In this document: piece by piece, positions 1 through 5,903 of the stretch
How the letters are laid out: every line of letters begins with the position of its first letter
How positions within the stretch are numbered: position 1 is the stretch's first letter
NCBI GenBank assembly: GCA_021156245.1
Contig: JAJNBO010000120.1
Span: 1-7,273, forward strand
Source of the DNA: Ramlibacter sp.
Lineage (GTDB): Bacteria > Pseudomonadota > Gammaproteobacteria > Burkholderiales > Burkholderiaceae_C
DNA: 7,273 nt
Reading direction: 5' to 3'
Position numbers and translations under genes: made by a program
The notes under the pieces: generated by a model
Database searches by the model: none
The model's input: the letters and a program-made list of their open reading frames with translations, nothing else
What the model was told of the DNA's origin: nothing

Positions 1-642
1 TGGCCGCGCGGCCACCGGCTGCCGTCGCTGGAGGAGCTGATGCTGGAGTTCGGGGTCGCGCGCGTGACGGTGCGCCAGGCGGTGGACCTGCTGGCGCGTG
101 AAGGGCTGCTGTCGCCGCAGCAAGGGCGCGGCACGTTCGTCACCGGCGCGCCGAGCCGCGAACGCATCATCACGGTGGTGACCACGCTCGACGAGCTGGC
201 GCGCCTGTACGAGGACACGCAGCCCCGCATCGTCAACATCGACGAATCCGCCGGGTCGCCGCCGCTGGCGGAAGGCGAAGGCACGGCCGCGGACCGCTAT
301 GCGTTCATGCGCCGCGTCCACCTGCGCGACGGCAAGCCGTACTGCGTGATCAACATCTATCTCGACGAGCGCATCTTCCGCCAGTCGCCGCAGGCCTTCC
401 GCAAGAAGACGGTGATCCCGTTGCTGAAAGCCATGAAGGGCGTGCGCATCGCCGCGGCGCACCAGGTGCTGACGATCGCCAGCGCCGACATGGAAGTGGC
501 GCGCCTGCTCGAACTCCCGGTGAACGCACCCACGGCCGAAGTGCGCCGCATCTTCAAGGATGCTGCCGGCACCGTGATCTACCTGGCCGACGTCACCTAC
601 CGCGGCGACGCCATCCGACTCGAAATGGACCTCAAGCCGTGA
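1..642 (+). CDS. GntR-family transcriptional regulator with UTRA domain (5' end cut off)
   Basis: The first base of the window is in frame with this gene, so its start lies upstream and 213 residues are visible. Residues 1-47 are most of a GntR winged helix-turn-helix: the LPS followed by an EL helix, then FGVARVTVRQAVDLLAREGL as the recognition helix, then QGRGTFV as the wing. This block is highly characteristic of the family. Residues about 60-213 fit a UTRA small-molecule domain (HutC/FarR subfamily), with RRVHLRDGKPYCVINIYL in the middle and a YLADVTYRGDAIRLEMDL end strand. Such proteins bind DNA as dimers and usually release it when a metabolite fills the UTRA pocket. Only about the first 30 residues seem to be missing. 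The stop overlaps the start of the enolase-superfamily gene, so that enzyme's substrate or product is the best guess for the ligand. The promoter and operator would lie outside the window. The family is secure; the ligand is inferred. Confidence 0.93.
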   Translation, partial: WPRGHRLPSLEELMLEFGVARVTVRQAVDLLAREGLLSPQQGRGTFVTGAPSRERIITVVTTLDELARLYEDTQPRIVNIDESAGSPPLAEGEGTAADRYAFMRRVHLRDGKPYCVINIYLDERIFRQSPQAFRKKTVIPLLKAMKGVRIAAAHQVLTIASADMEVARLLELPVNAPTAEVRRIFKDAAGTVIYLADVTYRGDAIRLEMDLKP

Positions 643-1790
643 CCCTCGCCCCGCTCCCTGCCGCGCCCGTGCACCCTGCCCGCGTCGAAGCTTTCGTGTT
701 CCGGTGCCCGATCGCGACGCCCGTGCGCACGTCCTTCGGCACCATGCACGACCGGCCCGCCGTGTTCGTGCGCGTCGAGGACGCGGACGGCGCGGTGGGC
801 TGGGGCGAGGTCTGGTGCAACTTTCCTTCGTGCGGCGCCGAGCACCGCGCGCGATTGCTGGACACGGTGCTGGCGCCGCTCGCCACCAGCCGGTCGTTCA
901 CCGGGCCGGCGGAGGCCTTCGAATGGCTCAGCGCGCGAACGGCGGTGCTCGCCATCCAGTCCGGCGAACCCGGCCCGATCGCGCAGGTGATCGCCGGCAT
1001 CGACCTCGCGTTGTGGGACCTGTCCGCCCGCCGCGCCGGCCAGCCGCTGTGGCGTTATCTCGGCGGCGCGCGCGATGAAGTCGTGGCCTATGCCAGCGGC
1101 ATCAACCCGGACCGCCCGCAGGACATCGTGGCGGCAAAGCGGGCCGAGGGCTATCGCGCCTTCAAGCTCAAGATCGGCTTCGGCCGCGAGCGCGACCTCG
1201 AGAACCTGCGCGCGGTGCGCACACTGCTGGGCGCGCAGGTTCCCCTGATGGTGGACGCCAACCAGGGCTGGACGCTCGACGAAGCCTGCGCCATGGCGCC
1301 GGCCCTCGCCGAGTTCGGCCTCGGCTGGCTCGAAGAGCCATTGCGCGCCGACCGGCCCTGGCGCGAGTGGCGCGAGCTCACGCGGGAAACACGCATTCCG
1401 CTGGCCGCAGGCGAGAACGTGATGGGCCACGAAGCCTTCGAGGTGGCGGTCGACTCGCGCACGCTCTCCGTGCTGCAACCCGACCTGGCGAAGTGGGGCG
1501 GCGTCTCGGGCTGCTGGCCTGCGGTGCAGCGCGCGCTCGCGGCGGGGCTGCGTTACTGCCCCCACTACCTCGGTGGCGGCATCGGACTGCTCCACTCCGC
1601 GCATGTGCTGGCCGCCGCGGGTGGCGATGGCATCCTGGAGATCGATGCGAATCCGAATCCGCTACGCACCGAGTTGATGGGGCCGCTGACGCGCTTGCAG
1701 GAGGGCCGCGCGTCGCTGGGCGAGGCGCCTGGCATCGGCATCACGCCCGACCTGAAGCAGCTCGCGGAGCTTTGCGCGCGCGGAAGTTGA
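639..1790 (+). CDS. Mandelate racemase/muconate lactonizing enzyme family protein (enolase superfamily, probable acid-sugar dehydratase type)
   Basis: This is a complete 383-residue protein, the usual length for the superfamily. The capping domain covers residues about 14-130 and the (beta/alpha)7 barrel about 140-350. Visible catalytic elements are the KxK motif (K176, K178), the three metal ligands D206 (in MVDANQGW), E232 (in WLEEPL) and E259 (in AAGENVMG), the dyad D282 (in LQPDLAKWGG) and H309 (in YCPHYLGGG), and E334 near the end of the barrel. Lys plus an Asp-His dyad places it in the mandelate racemase subgroup rather than the muconate-cycloisomerase subgroup. These enzymes abstract a proton alpha to a carboxylate with Mg2+ help, and most bacterial members dehydrate sugar acids. 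K285 after D282 is a muconate-subgroup-like trait, so the exact reaction is open. The GTG start overlaps the regulator stop as GTGA with only a weak TGGA upstream. The next in-frame GTG at 669 has no better ribosome site, and the first ATG (744) would cut into the capping domain. Cytosolic; substrate unknown. Confidence 0.93.
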   Translation: MTLAPLPAAPVHPARVEAFVFRCPIATPVRTSFGTMHDRPAVFVRVEDADGAVGWGEVWCNFPSCGAEHRARLLDTVLAPLATSRSFTGPAEAFEWLSARTAVLAIQSGEPGPIAQVIAGIDLALWDLSARRAGQPLWRYLGGARDEVVAYASGINPDRPQDIVAAKRAEGYRAFKLKIGFGRERDLENLRAVRTLLGAQVPLMVDANQGWTLDEACAMAPALAEFGLGWLEEPLRADRPWREWRELTRETRIPLAAGENVMGHEAFEVAVDSRTLSVLQPDLAKWGGVSGCWPAVQRALAAGLRYCPHYLGGGIGLLHSAHVLAAAGGDGILEIDANPNPLRTELMGPLTRLQEGRASLGEAPGIGITPDLKQLAELCARGS

Positions 1791-1886
1791 GCGCATGCCG
1801 GGGTTCGGCTGCGCCGAAACCCGGCCTACGAAGAGCGCTTGCCGTAGGTCGGGTTCGGCAAAGCCGACCCCGACAAACAGAGGCGG
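1791..1886. other. Convergent intergenic spacer filled by a REP-like doublet
   Basis: These 96 bases separate the enolase-superfamily gene (+) from the RTX gene (-), which run towards each other. Almost all of the spacer is taken by two hairpins described separately. Neither hairpin is followed by a run of T on either strand, so I do not call a classical intrinsic terminator. The paired hairpins could still slow polymerase or protect the 3' ends of both transcripts. I see no open reading frame here. Confidence 0.85.
1797..1874. repeat. REPIN/BIME-like inverted pair of REP hairpins
   Basis: Two palindromic elements face each other. Element A (1797-1830, best read on the - strand) has 13-base arms at 1797-1809 and 1813-1825 with a TGC loop and one G/A mismatch. 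Element B (1843-1874, + strand) has 12-base arms at 1848-1859 and 1863-1874 with an AAA loop and one T/C mismatch. Read in their own direction, both begin CGTAGG and continue with nearly the same GGGTT/CGGC stem, so they are copies of one another in opposite orientation with a 12-base spacer. A GTAG tetranucleotide at the foot of an imperfect palindrome is the mark of REP sequences mobilised by RAYT (TnpA-REP) transposases, and an inverted pair is the REPIN/BIME arrangement. That they are dispersed elsewhere in the genome is expected but cannot be seen in one window. Confidence 0.75.
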
Positions 1887-4800
1887 CTAGAGCATGAAGT
1901 CGCCGGCGTCGAGCGCGGTCACTCCGGCCAGCACGACCACAAACTCCACGGCCGCATCCGAATCGGTGTTGGCGAAAAGGGCGATGCCGCCTTCGACGGT
2001 CTCGTACCACATGTCGCCGGCCGCGCTTCCAGGCTGGCTTCCCACGAAGCGCAGGGACTGCAGGCCAGCCAGGCCTGCATTGCCATCGATCAGCGAAAGG
2101 TCGATGCGGTCCGTGCCCCGCGTGAAGTCCAGGATCAGGTCGTACGCCGCCAGGTTGCTTTCGTCGGTGGAGCGGAACACGAAGACGTCGCTGCCGGCAT
2201 CGCCGCGCAGGTCGTCGGCGTGCGTGCCGCCCACCAGCGTGTCGTTGCCACCGCCACCCACCAGCGTGTCGTTGCTCGCCGCGCCGTCCAGCAGGTTGTC
2301 CCGGGCGTTGCCAGCCATCGCGTTGTTGCCGAGGTTGCCGATGCCGCGGATCGCCGCGCCGGTGAGCACCAGGTCGTCGATGGAATTGCCCATCGCGTGG
2401 TCGACCGACGAGACGACCGTGTCGACCCACGCGTCCCACACCTTCTCCGACGCGATATCGCCAGCGTGGTCGACCACGTAGACATCCGCACCGTAGCCGC
2501 CGTCCATCCTGTCGGCGCCGCCGCGCCCGTCGAGCTTGTTGTCTCCCTCGTTGCCGCGCAGGACGTTGGCCATCGCATTGCCCGTGCCGTCCATGTTGAA
2601 GATCCCCGTGAGCGTGAGGTTCTCCTGCCACGCGCCCAGCGTGCGCGTCGCGCCGGAAACCAGCGTATCGATGCCTCCGTCTTCGGCCTCGACCACGACG
2701 TCACCGGCTTCCACCATGTAGGTGTCGTTGCCGAGGCCGCCGCGCAGCGTGTCGGCCCCCGCGCCGCCGTCCAGCCGGTTCGCCGCGGCGTTGCCCACCA
2801 GCACGTTGGCCAGCATGTTGCCGGTTCCGTTGATGCGCGCCGTCCCGGTGAGCGTGAGGTTGTCGACGTGCTCCCGCAGCGTGAAGGTCACGCTGGACAA
2901 CACGGTGTCCACGCCACCGGCGGCACGGCTTTCCACCGCCTCGTCGAGCCGGTGGTCCACGACATAGGTGTCGTTGCCGTTGCCGCCGATCATGCGATCG
3001 GCGCCGGCGCCGCCGTCGAGGCGGTTGTTGCCGCCGTTGCCCTGCAGCTCGTTCCTCAGGGCGTTGCCGGTTCCGTTCAGGTTGGCCGTCCCTCCCAGGG
3101 CGAGGTTCTCCTGGCGCGCGCCGAGCGTGAAGCTCACGGTGGCGACCACCCGGTCCGTTCCACCGTCCGCGCCAGCCGCCTCGACGATGACGTCGGCCGC
3201 GGAGTCCACCAGGTAGGTGTCGTCCCCGAGCCCGCCCACCAGGGTGTCGGCCCCGCTGCCGCCGTTCAGCGTATCTTGGCCGTCGAGCCCTTCCAGCCGG
3301 TTGGCCGCGCCGTTGCCGCGCAGTTCGTTGTCCTCGGCGTTGCCGATGCCCTGCGTGGCGGCGCCGGTGAGGACGAGCACCTCCACGTGGTCGCCGAGGG
3401 TCAGGTTCAGCGACGAACGAACGGTGTCGCGGCCTTCGAACAGCTCCTCGATCACGACGTCGCCGGCGTCGTTCACGACATAGGTGTCGTCACCGGTATC
3501 GCCCAACATCGTGTCCGCGCCGATTCCCCCGTCGAGGACGTTCGTGCCCCAGTGGCCCTGCAGCCGGTTGTCCAGCGCGTTGCCCGTGCCGTCCAGGCGC
3601 ACGTCCTGCTCGCCTTCGAGGATCAGCCACTCCACGTTCGCGGCAAGGGTGTGGCTGATGCGGGAGTACACGATGTCGCGATCGCCGCCCGAAGCGATTT
3701 CCGTGACCACATCTCCCTCGTCGTCGACGCGGTAGAAGTCGTCACCGCCGCCTCCGATCATCGTGTCCGCACCCAGCCAGCCGTCCAGCGAATTGGCGGC
3801 CGCACTGCCCCGCAGGACGTTGTCGAGCGCGTTGCCCGTGCCCTCGAAAGCGTCTCCGGTCAGGGTGAGGTTCTCGATGCCGGTGCCGAGCGTCCACTTC
3901 TGGTCGGTGATCAAGTGGTCCACGCCGCCCGACGCGGCTGCGGATTCCTCGACAAAGCCGTTGCCGGTGACGATGTAGGTGTCGTTGCCGGCGCCGCCAC
4001 GCAGGCGGTCGAGGCCGCCGCCTTCCAGGGTGTCATTGCCCAGGCCGCCGGTGACGGTGGTACCGCCCCCGTTGGAAACCAGGTGGTTATCCAGTGCATT
4101 GCCTGTCAGCGTGCCGCCGATGGACTCGATTTCCGCGTTCTCCACGTGGTCAGGCAGCACCCAGCTCGCGTCCCAGACCATCACCGTGTCGATGCCGCCG
4201 TCGGCGAGTTCCACCACCGTGTCGCCCCCCCACAGCGTGTAGACGTCGTCGCCGAGGCCGCCCTCCAGGGAGTCCGCGCCCCGTTCGCCCAGCAGGGTGT
4301 CGTTTCCGTCGTTGCCGACCAGCGTGTCGTTCCCGACGCCGCCATTGAGCTGGTTCGCTTGCGTGTTGCCTGCCAGGTAGGCGGCAAGCGCGGTCCATTC
4401 CGGATCGATGCGCGCGTTCTCCACGCCCTCGCCCAGCGTGTAGCTGGCCGCGTACGAGATGAGCGTGTCGAAACCGCCGCCGCCCGCCTCCGAGACGACG
4501 TCCTCGGTGTCGCGAACGATGTAGTGGTCGTTCCCTGCGCCACCCTCCATCGAATCGGTGCCGGCGCCGCCATCCAGGGTGTCGTTGCCCGCTCCGCCAC
4601 GCAAGGTGTCGTTGCCGGTGCCGCCGTACAGTTCGTCGGCCCCGTCGCTTCCTTCCAGCAAGTCGTGGCCGCCGTAGCCATTCAGGCGGTTCGACGTGGT
4701 GTCCCCGTCCACCACCACGTCATTCACTGCGTCCTCCGCGCCGGCGGCGTGCAGCGTGTCAGCGCCGTTGCTTCCGTTCAGCGTGTCCGATCCGCTGCCA

Positions 4801-5627
4801 CCGTACAGCACGTTGCTGCCGGTACCCTCCACAACCTGCAGCAGGTCTCCGCCCGCGCCGCCCAGCAAGGTGCTGTTGCCGCTGCCCGAGGTCTGGAGCG
4901 CATCGCCCCCTGCGCCGCCGACCAGCAGGTTGGCGCCGCTCCTGCCGTGCAGCCAGTCCCCCTCGTCGCCACCGACCAGGGTGTCGGCGCCCGCGCCGGT
5001 CTCGGCATCGAAACCCGTATCGACGCCGCTGCCGTCGATGTGCACGGCGTCCGTCGAAAATTGGGCAGTGGCATCGAACGTGACCTTGCCGCTTGCGGCA
5101 GCGAAAAAGGTGTCGTCCAGTTGCAGGCGGATCGTGCCGCCCGTGCCGAGCACGAAGCGCTCGATGCCTTGGACCATCGCGCCGCTCAGGGCCAGGGGGG
5201 TGGCGTACTCGCCCGAGATCCACAGCTCGTCGAAGCTGCCTTCGCCGCCATCGATGGCGTCTCCGGCTGCCAGGGCGCCAGCCACCCGGATGATGTCGTT
5301 TCCGTAGCCGGCCACCACCGTGTCCGCGCCGCCGGCGGTCACGTCGATGACGTCGTCCCCGACAGTGCCTTGCAGGAGATCGTCGCCGGTGCCGCCGTTG
5401 CGAAAAGCGCCGTTGCCGAAGATGAGTTGCGTTCCGTCGAGGTCGCCGGGCTCCAGCCCGGCCAAGGTGACGCTGAACTCACCGATGGAAACGACGGTGT
5501 CAGCGCCGACAGCAGCAAGGTTCAGGAGCCGCGGGGAAAGATACGAGGGAATCAGGAGCGTGTCGCTGGCGGGATCGAAACCCGGCAGGGTCGTGCCTGA
5601 AACGGTCGCCAAAACATACTGCGTCAT
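1887..5627 (-). CDS. Large RTX calcium-binding repeat protein, type I-secreted
   Basis: 1246 residues. There is no Sec signal peptide or membrane segment, no cysteine, and only four lysines by my count, all fitting an acidic protein exported unfolded by a type I system. Layout: N-terminal region 1-70; short RTX cluster 77-112 (GGTGDDLL, VAGYGNDII); a non-repeat domain about 121-210 (GIERFVLGTGGTIRLQL, then VHIDGSG); dense GGxGxDxxx nonapeptides 212-365; nine modules of 80-99 residues from Y369 to F1149, each with DTYxVxxxGDVVxE, DTVxSS, TLGxxxENLxLTG and GTGNALDN blocks; then a C-terminal region 1147-1246 (DLILDFTRGTDRIDLSLID) like that of serralysin-type RTX proteins, ending DAGDFML, an acidic-plus-hydrophobic tail typical of type I secretion signals. 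The nonapeptides should fold into Ca2+-bound beta-rolls outside the cell. I recognise no protease, lipase, haemolysin or adhesin domain, so the role is unknown; a surface, biofilm or adhesive function is a guess. The ATG has GAGGAG six bases upstream. No exporter genes are near. Confidence 0.93.
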   Translation of the reverse strand: MTQYVLATVSGTTLPGFDPASDTLLIPSYLSPRLLNLAAVGADTVVSIGEFSVTLAGLEPGDLDGTQLIFGNGAFRNGGTGDDLLQGTVGDDVIDVTAGGADTVVAGYGNDIIRVAGALAAGDAIDGGEGSFDELWISGEYATPLALSGAMVQGIERFVLGTGGTIRLQLDDTFFAAASGKVTFDATAQFSTDAVHIDGSGVDTGFDAETGAGADTLVGGDEGDWLHGRSGANLLVGGAGGDALQTSGSGNSTLLGGAGGDLLQVVEGTGSNVLYGGSGSDTLNGSNGADTLHAAGAEDAVNDVVVDGDTTSNRLNGYGGHDLLEGSDGADELYGGTGNDTLRGGAGNDTLDGGAGTDSMEGGAGNDHYIVRDTEDVVSEAGGGGFDTLISYAASYTLGEGVENARIDPEWTALAAYLAGNTQANQLNGGVGNDTLVGNDGNDTLLGERGADSLEGGLGDDVYTLWGGDTVVELADGGIDTVMVWDASWVLPDHVENAEIESIGGTLTGNALDNHLVSNGGGTTVTGGLGNDTLEGGGLDRLRGGAGNDTYIVTGNGFVEESAAASGGVDHLITDQKWTLGTGIENLTLTGDAFEGTGNALDNVLRGSAAANSLDGWLGADTMIGGGGDDFYRVDDEGDVVTEIASGGDRDIVYSRISHTLAANVEWLILEGEQDVRLDGTGNALDNRLQGHWGTNVLDGGIGADTMLGDTGDDTYVVNDAGDVVIEELFEGRDTVRSSLNLTLGDHVEVLVLTGAATQGIGNAEDNELRGNGAANRLEGLDGQDTLNGGSGADTLVGGLGDDTYLVDSAADVIVEAAGADGGTDRVVATVSFTLGARQENLALGGTANLNGTGNALRNELQGNGGNNRLDGGAGADRMIGGNGNDTYVVDHRLDEAVESRAAGGVDTVLSSVTFTLREHVDNLTLTGTARINGTGNMLANVLVGNAAANRLDGGAGADTLRGGLGNDTYMVEAGDVVVEAEDGGIDTLVSGATRTLGAWQENLTLTGIFNMDGTGNAMANVLRGNEGDNKLDGRGGADRMDGGYGADVYVVDHAGDIASEKVWDAWVDTVVSSVDHAMGNSIDDLVLTGAAIRGIGNLGNNAMAGNARDNLLDGAASNDTLVGGGGNDTLVGGTHADDLRGDAGSDVFVFRSTDESNLAAYDLILDFTRGTDRIDLSLIDGNAGLAGLQSLRFVGSQPGSAAGDMWYETVEGGIALFANTDSDAAVEFVVVLAGVTALDAGDFML
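2181..4523 (-). repeat. Nine tandem RTX modules (protein-level repeat of about 80-99 residues)
   Basis: Anchoring on the aromatic residue after each GxDxx turn gives Y369, Y463, Y551, Y632 (preceded by F631), Y716, Y805, Y888, Y970, Y1050 and F1149, so steps run from 80 to 99 residues with most at 80-84. Each module holds a strand-rich half (DVVxE, DTVxSS, TLGxxVENLxLTG) and a nonapeptide half. The two modules nearest the N terminus and the last one are the most irregular; the central ones are closely alike. Longer modules partly differ by whole nonapeptides: the step ending at Y805 has one more Asp-type nonapeptide than the 82-84-residue modules. The DNA copies have diverged enough that the repeat is clearest in the protein. 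Confidence 0.9.
4533..4994 (-). repeat. RTX nonapeptide block upstream of the modules
   Basis: This encodes residues 212-365 of the RTX protein, about sixteen consecutive or near-consecutive units of the L/I/F-x-G-G-x-G-x-D-x type, for example LYGGTGNDT, LRGGAGNDT, LDGGAGTDS and MEGGAGNDH. The register is broken around residues 293-312 (AAGAEDAVNDVVVDGDTT), where no glycine turn can be placed. In known RTX proteins such blocks bind Ca2+ in a parallel beta-roll after secretion. At DNA level neighbouring units keep short 27-base-spaced direct repeats, for example GGTGTCGTTGCC at 4578-4589 and again at 4605-4616. Confidence 0.88.
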
Positions 5628-5633
5628 GCACTG

Positions 5634-5639
5634 CTCCTC
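5634..5639 (-). promoter_or_regulatory. Ribosome binding site of the RTX gene
   Basis: Read on the - strand this is GAGGAG, six bases before the ATG at 5627-5625. It is the best Shine-Dalgarno match at any start in the window and fixes the RTX start codon. It also shows that this gene starts independently, unlike the two coupled starts at 639 and 5903, which have none. Confidence 0.75.
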
Positions 5640-5667
5640 GCGGGCGCACTGGAGGCGCCGTTTCCCG

Positions 5668-5696
5668 ATTACATCATTTCACGGCTGGGCTGGCAC
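5668..5696 (-). promoter_or_regulatory. Candidate sigma70 promoter of the RTX gene
   Basis: On the - strand, GTGCCA (5696-5691; 4 of 6 to TTGACA) is followed after 17 bases by TGTAAT (5673-5668; 5 of 6 to TATAAT). It lies in the most AT-rich stretch of the 72-base spacer and would give a leader of roughly 30-35 bases ahead of the GAGGAG site. The -35 box sits only a few bases past the stop of the preceding small gene. It is a consensus match by eye, and read-through from parC remains possible. Confidence 0.4.
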
Positions 5697-5699
5697 TCT

Positions 5700-5903
5700 T
5701 TACTCGTCCAGCAACCCGCCTTTGTAGAAACTGTACGCAGTGCCGTCGTGCAGATAGAAATATCCATCCGCGCACCCGTCCTTGCCCGGGAAGAACTCGC
5801 GGTACTTCTTCGGCACCAGCCGCTCGAGCTCCTCGTCGGAGAGCTCTTCGAACTCCACCGGCGTGATCGGCTGCCCTGCCCGCAGTCGGCGGCCTTCCAT
5901 CAT
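5700..5903 (-). CDS. Unrecognised 67-residue protein coupled to parC
   Basis: The ATG at 5903-5901 overlaps the parC stop at 5902-5900 as ATGA, with no Shine-Dalgarno sequence before it, so translation would depend on ribosomes finishing parC. A second ATG follows immediately; either could be used. The first half is polar and acidic (ITPVEFEELSDEELERLV, probably helical); the second half is basic and aromatic (PKKYREFFPGKDGCADGYFYL, then AYSFYKGG), ending LLDE. It has one cysteine, no signal peptide and no membrane segment, so it should be cytosolic. The sharp, non-random composition and tight coupling argue that it is a real gene, although this reading frame also stays open far upstream inside parC as a shadow. 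I do not recognise a family. Co-production with topoisomerase IV suggests, but does not show, a link to ParC. Confidence 0.72.
   Translation of the reverse strand: MMEGRRLRAGQPITPVEFEELSDEELERLVPKKYREFFPGKDGCADGYFYLHDGTAYSFYKGGLLDE

Noticed and set aside
597..1604. A 335-codon frame on the - strand under the enolase-superfamily gene
   Set aside because: It is antisense to a gene with a full set of catalytic motifs, rich in Arg/Ala/Gly/His, with no recognisable domain and no ribosome site.
1797..1874. The hairpins as a bidirectional intrinsic terminator
   Set aside because: Neither stem is followed by a T-run on either strand, and the shared GTAG foot and inverted duplication fit a REP doublet better.
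1741..2631. A 296-codon - strand frame overlapping the RTX 3' end and the spacer
   Set aside because: Its Arg/Gly-rich translation is a frame-shifted reading of the RTX repeats and crosses the REP doublet.
2536..3735. A row of + strand frames of about 60-90 codons in tandem, looking like a small-gene array
   Set aside because: Each ends at a TAG that is the antisense of the Tyr-containing DTYxV segment, so their 250-base spacing is only the RTX module period.
2181..4994. Regularly spaced repeats as a possible CRISPR array
   Set aside because: The repeats are coding, diverged, 27 bases or about 250 bases in period, and have no constant repeat with unique spacers.
2220..5600. A 1126-codon open frame on the + strand across the RTX gene
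   Set aside because: It is an antisense shadow. The repetitive Gly/Asp/Asn/Leu codons of the RTX gene give few stops on the other strand; its translation has no recognisable domain and simply mirrors the repeat.
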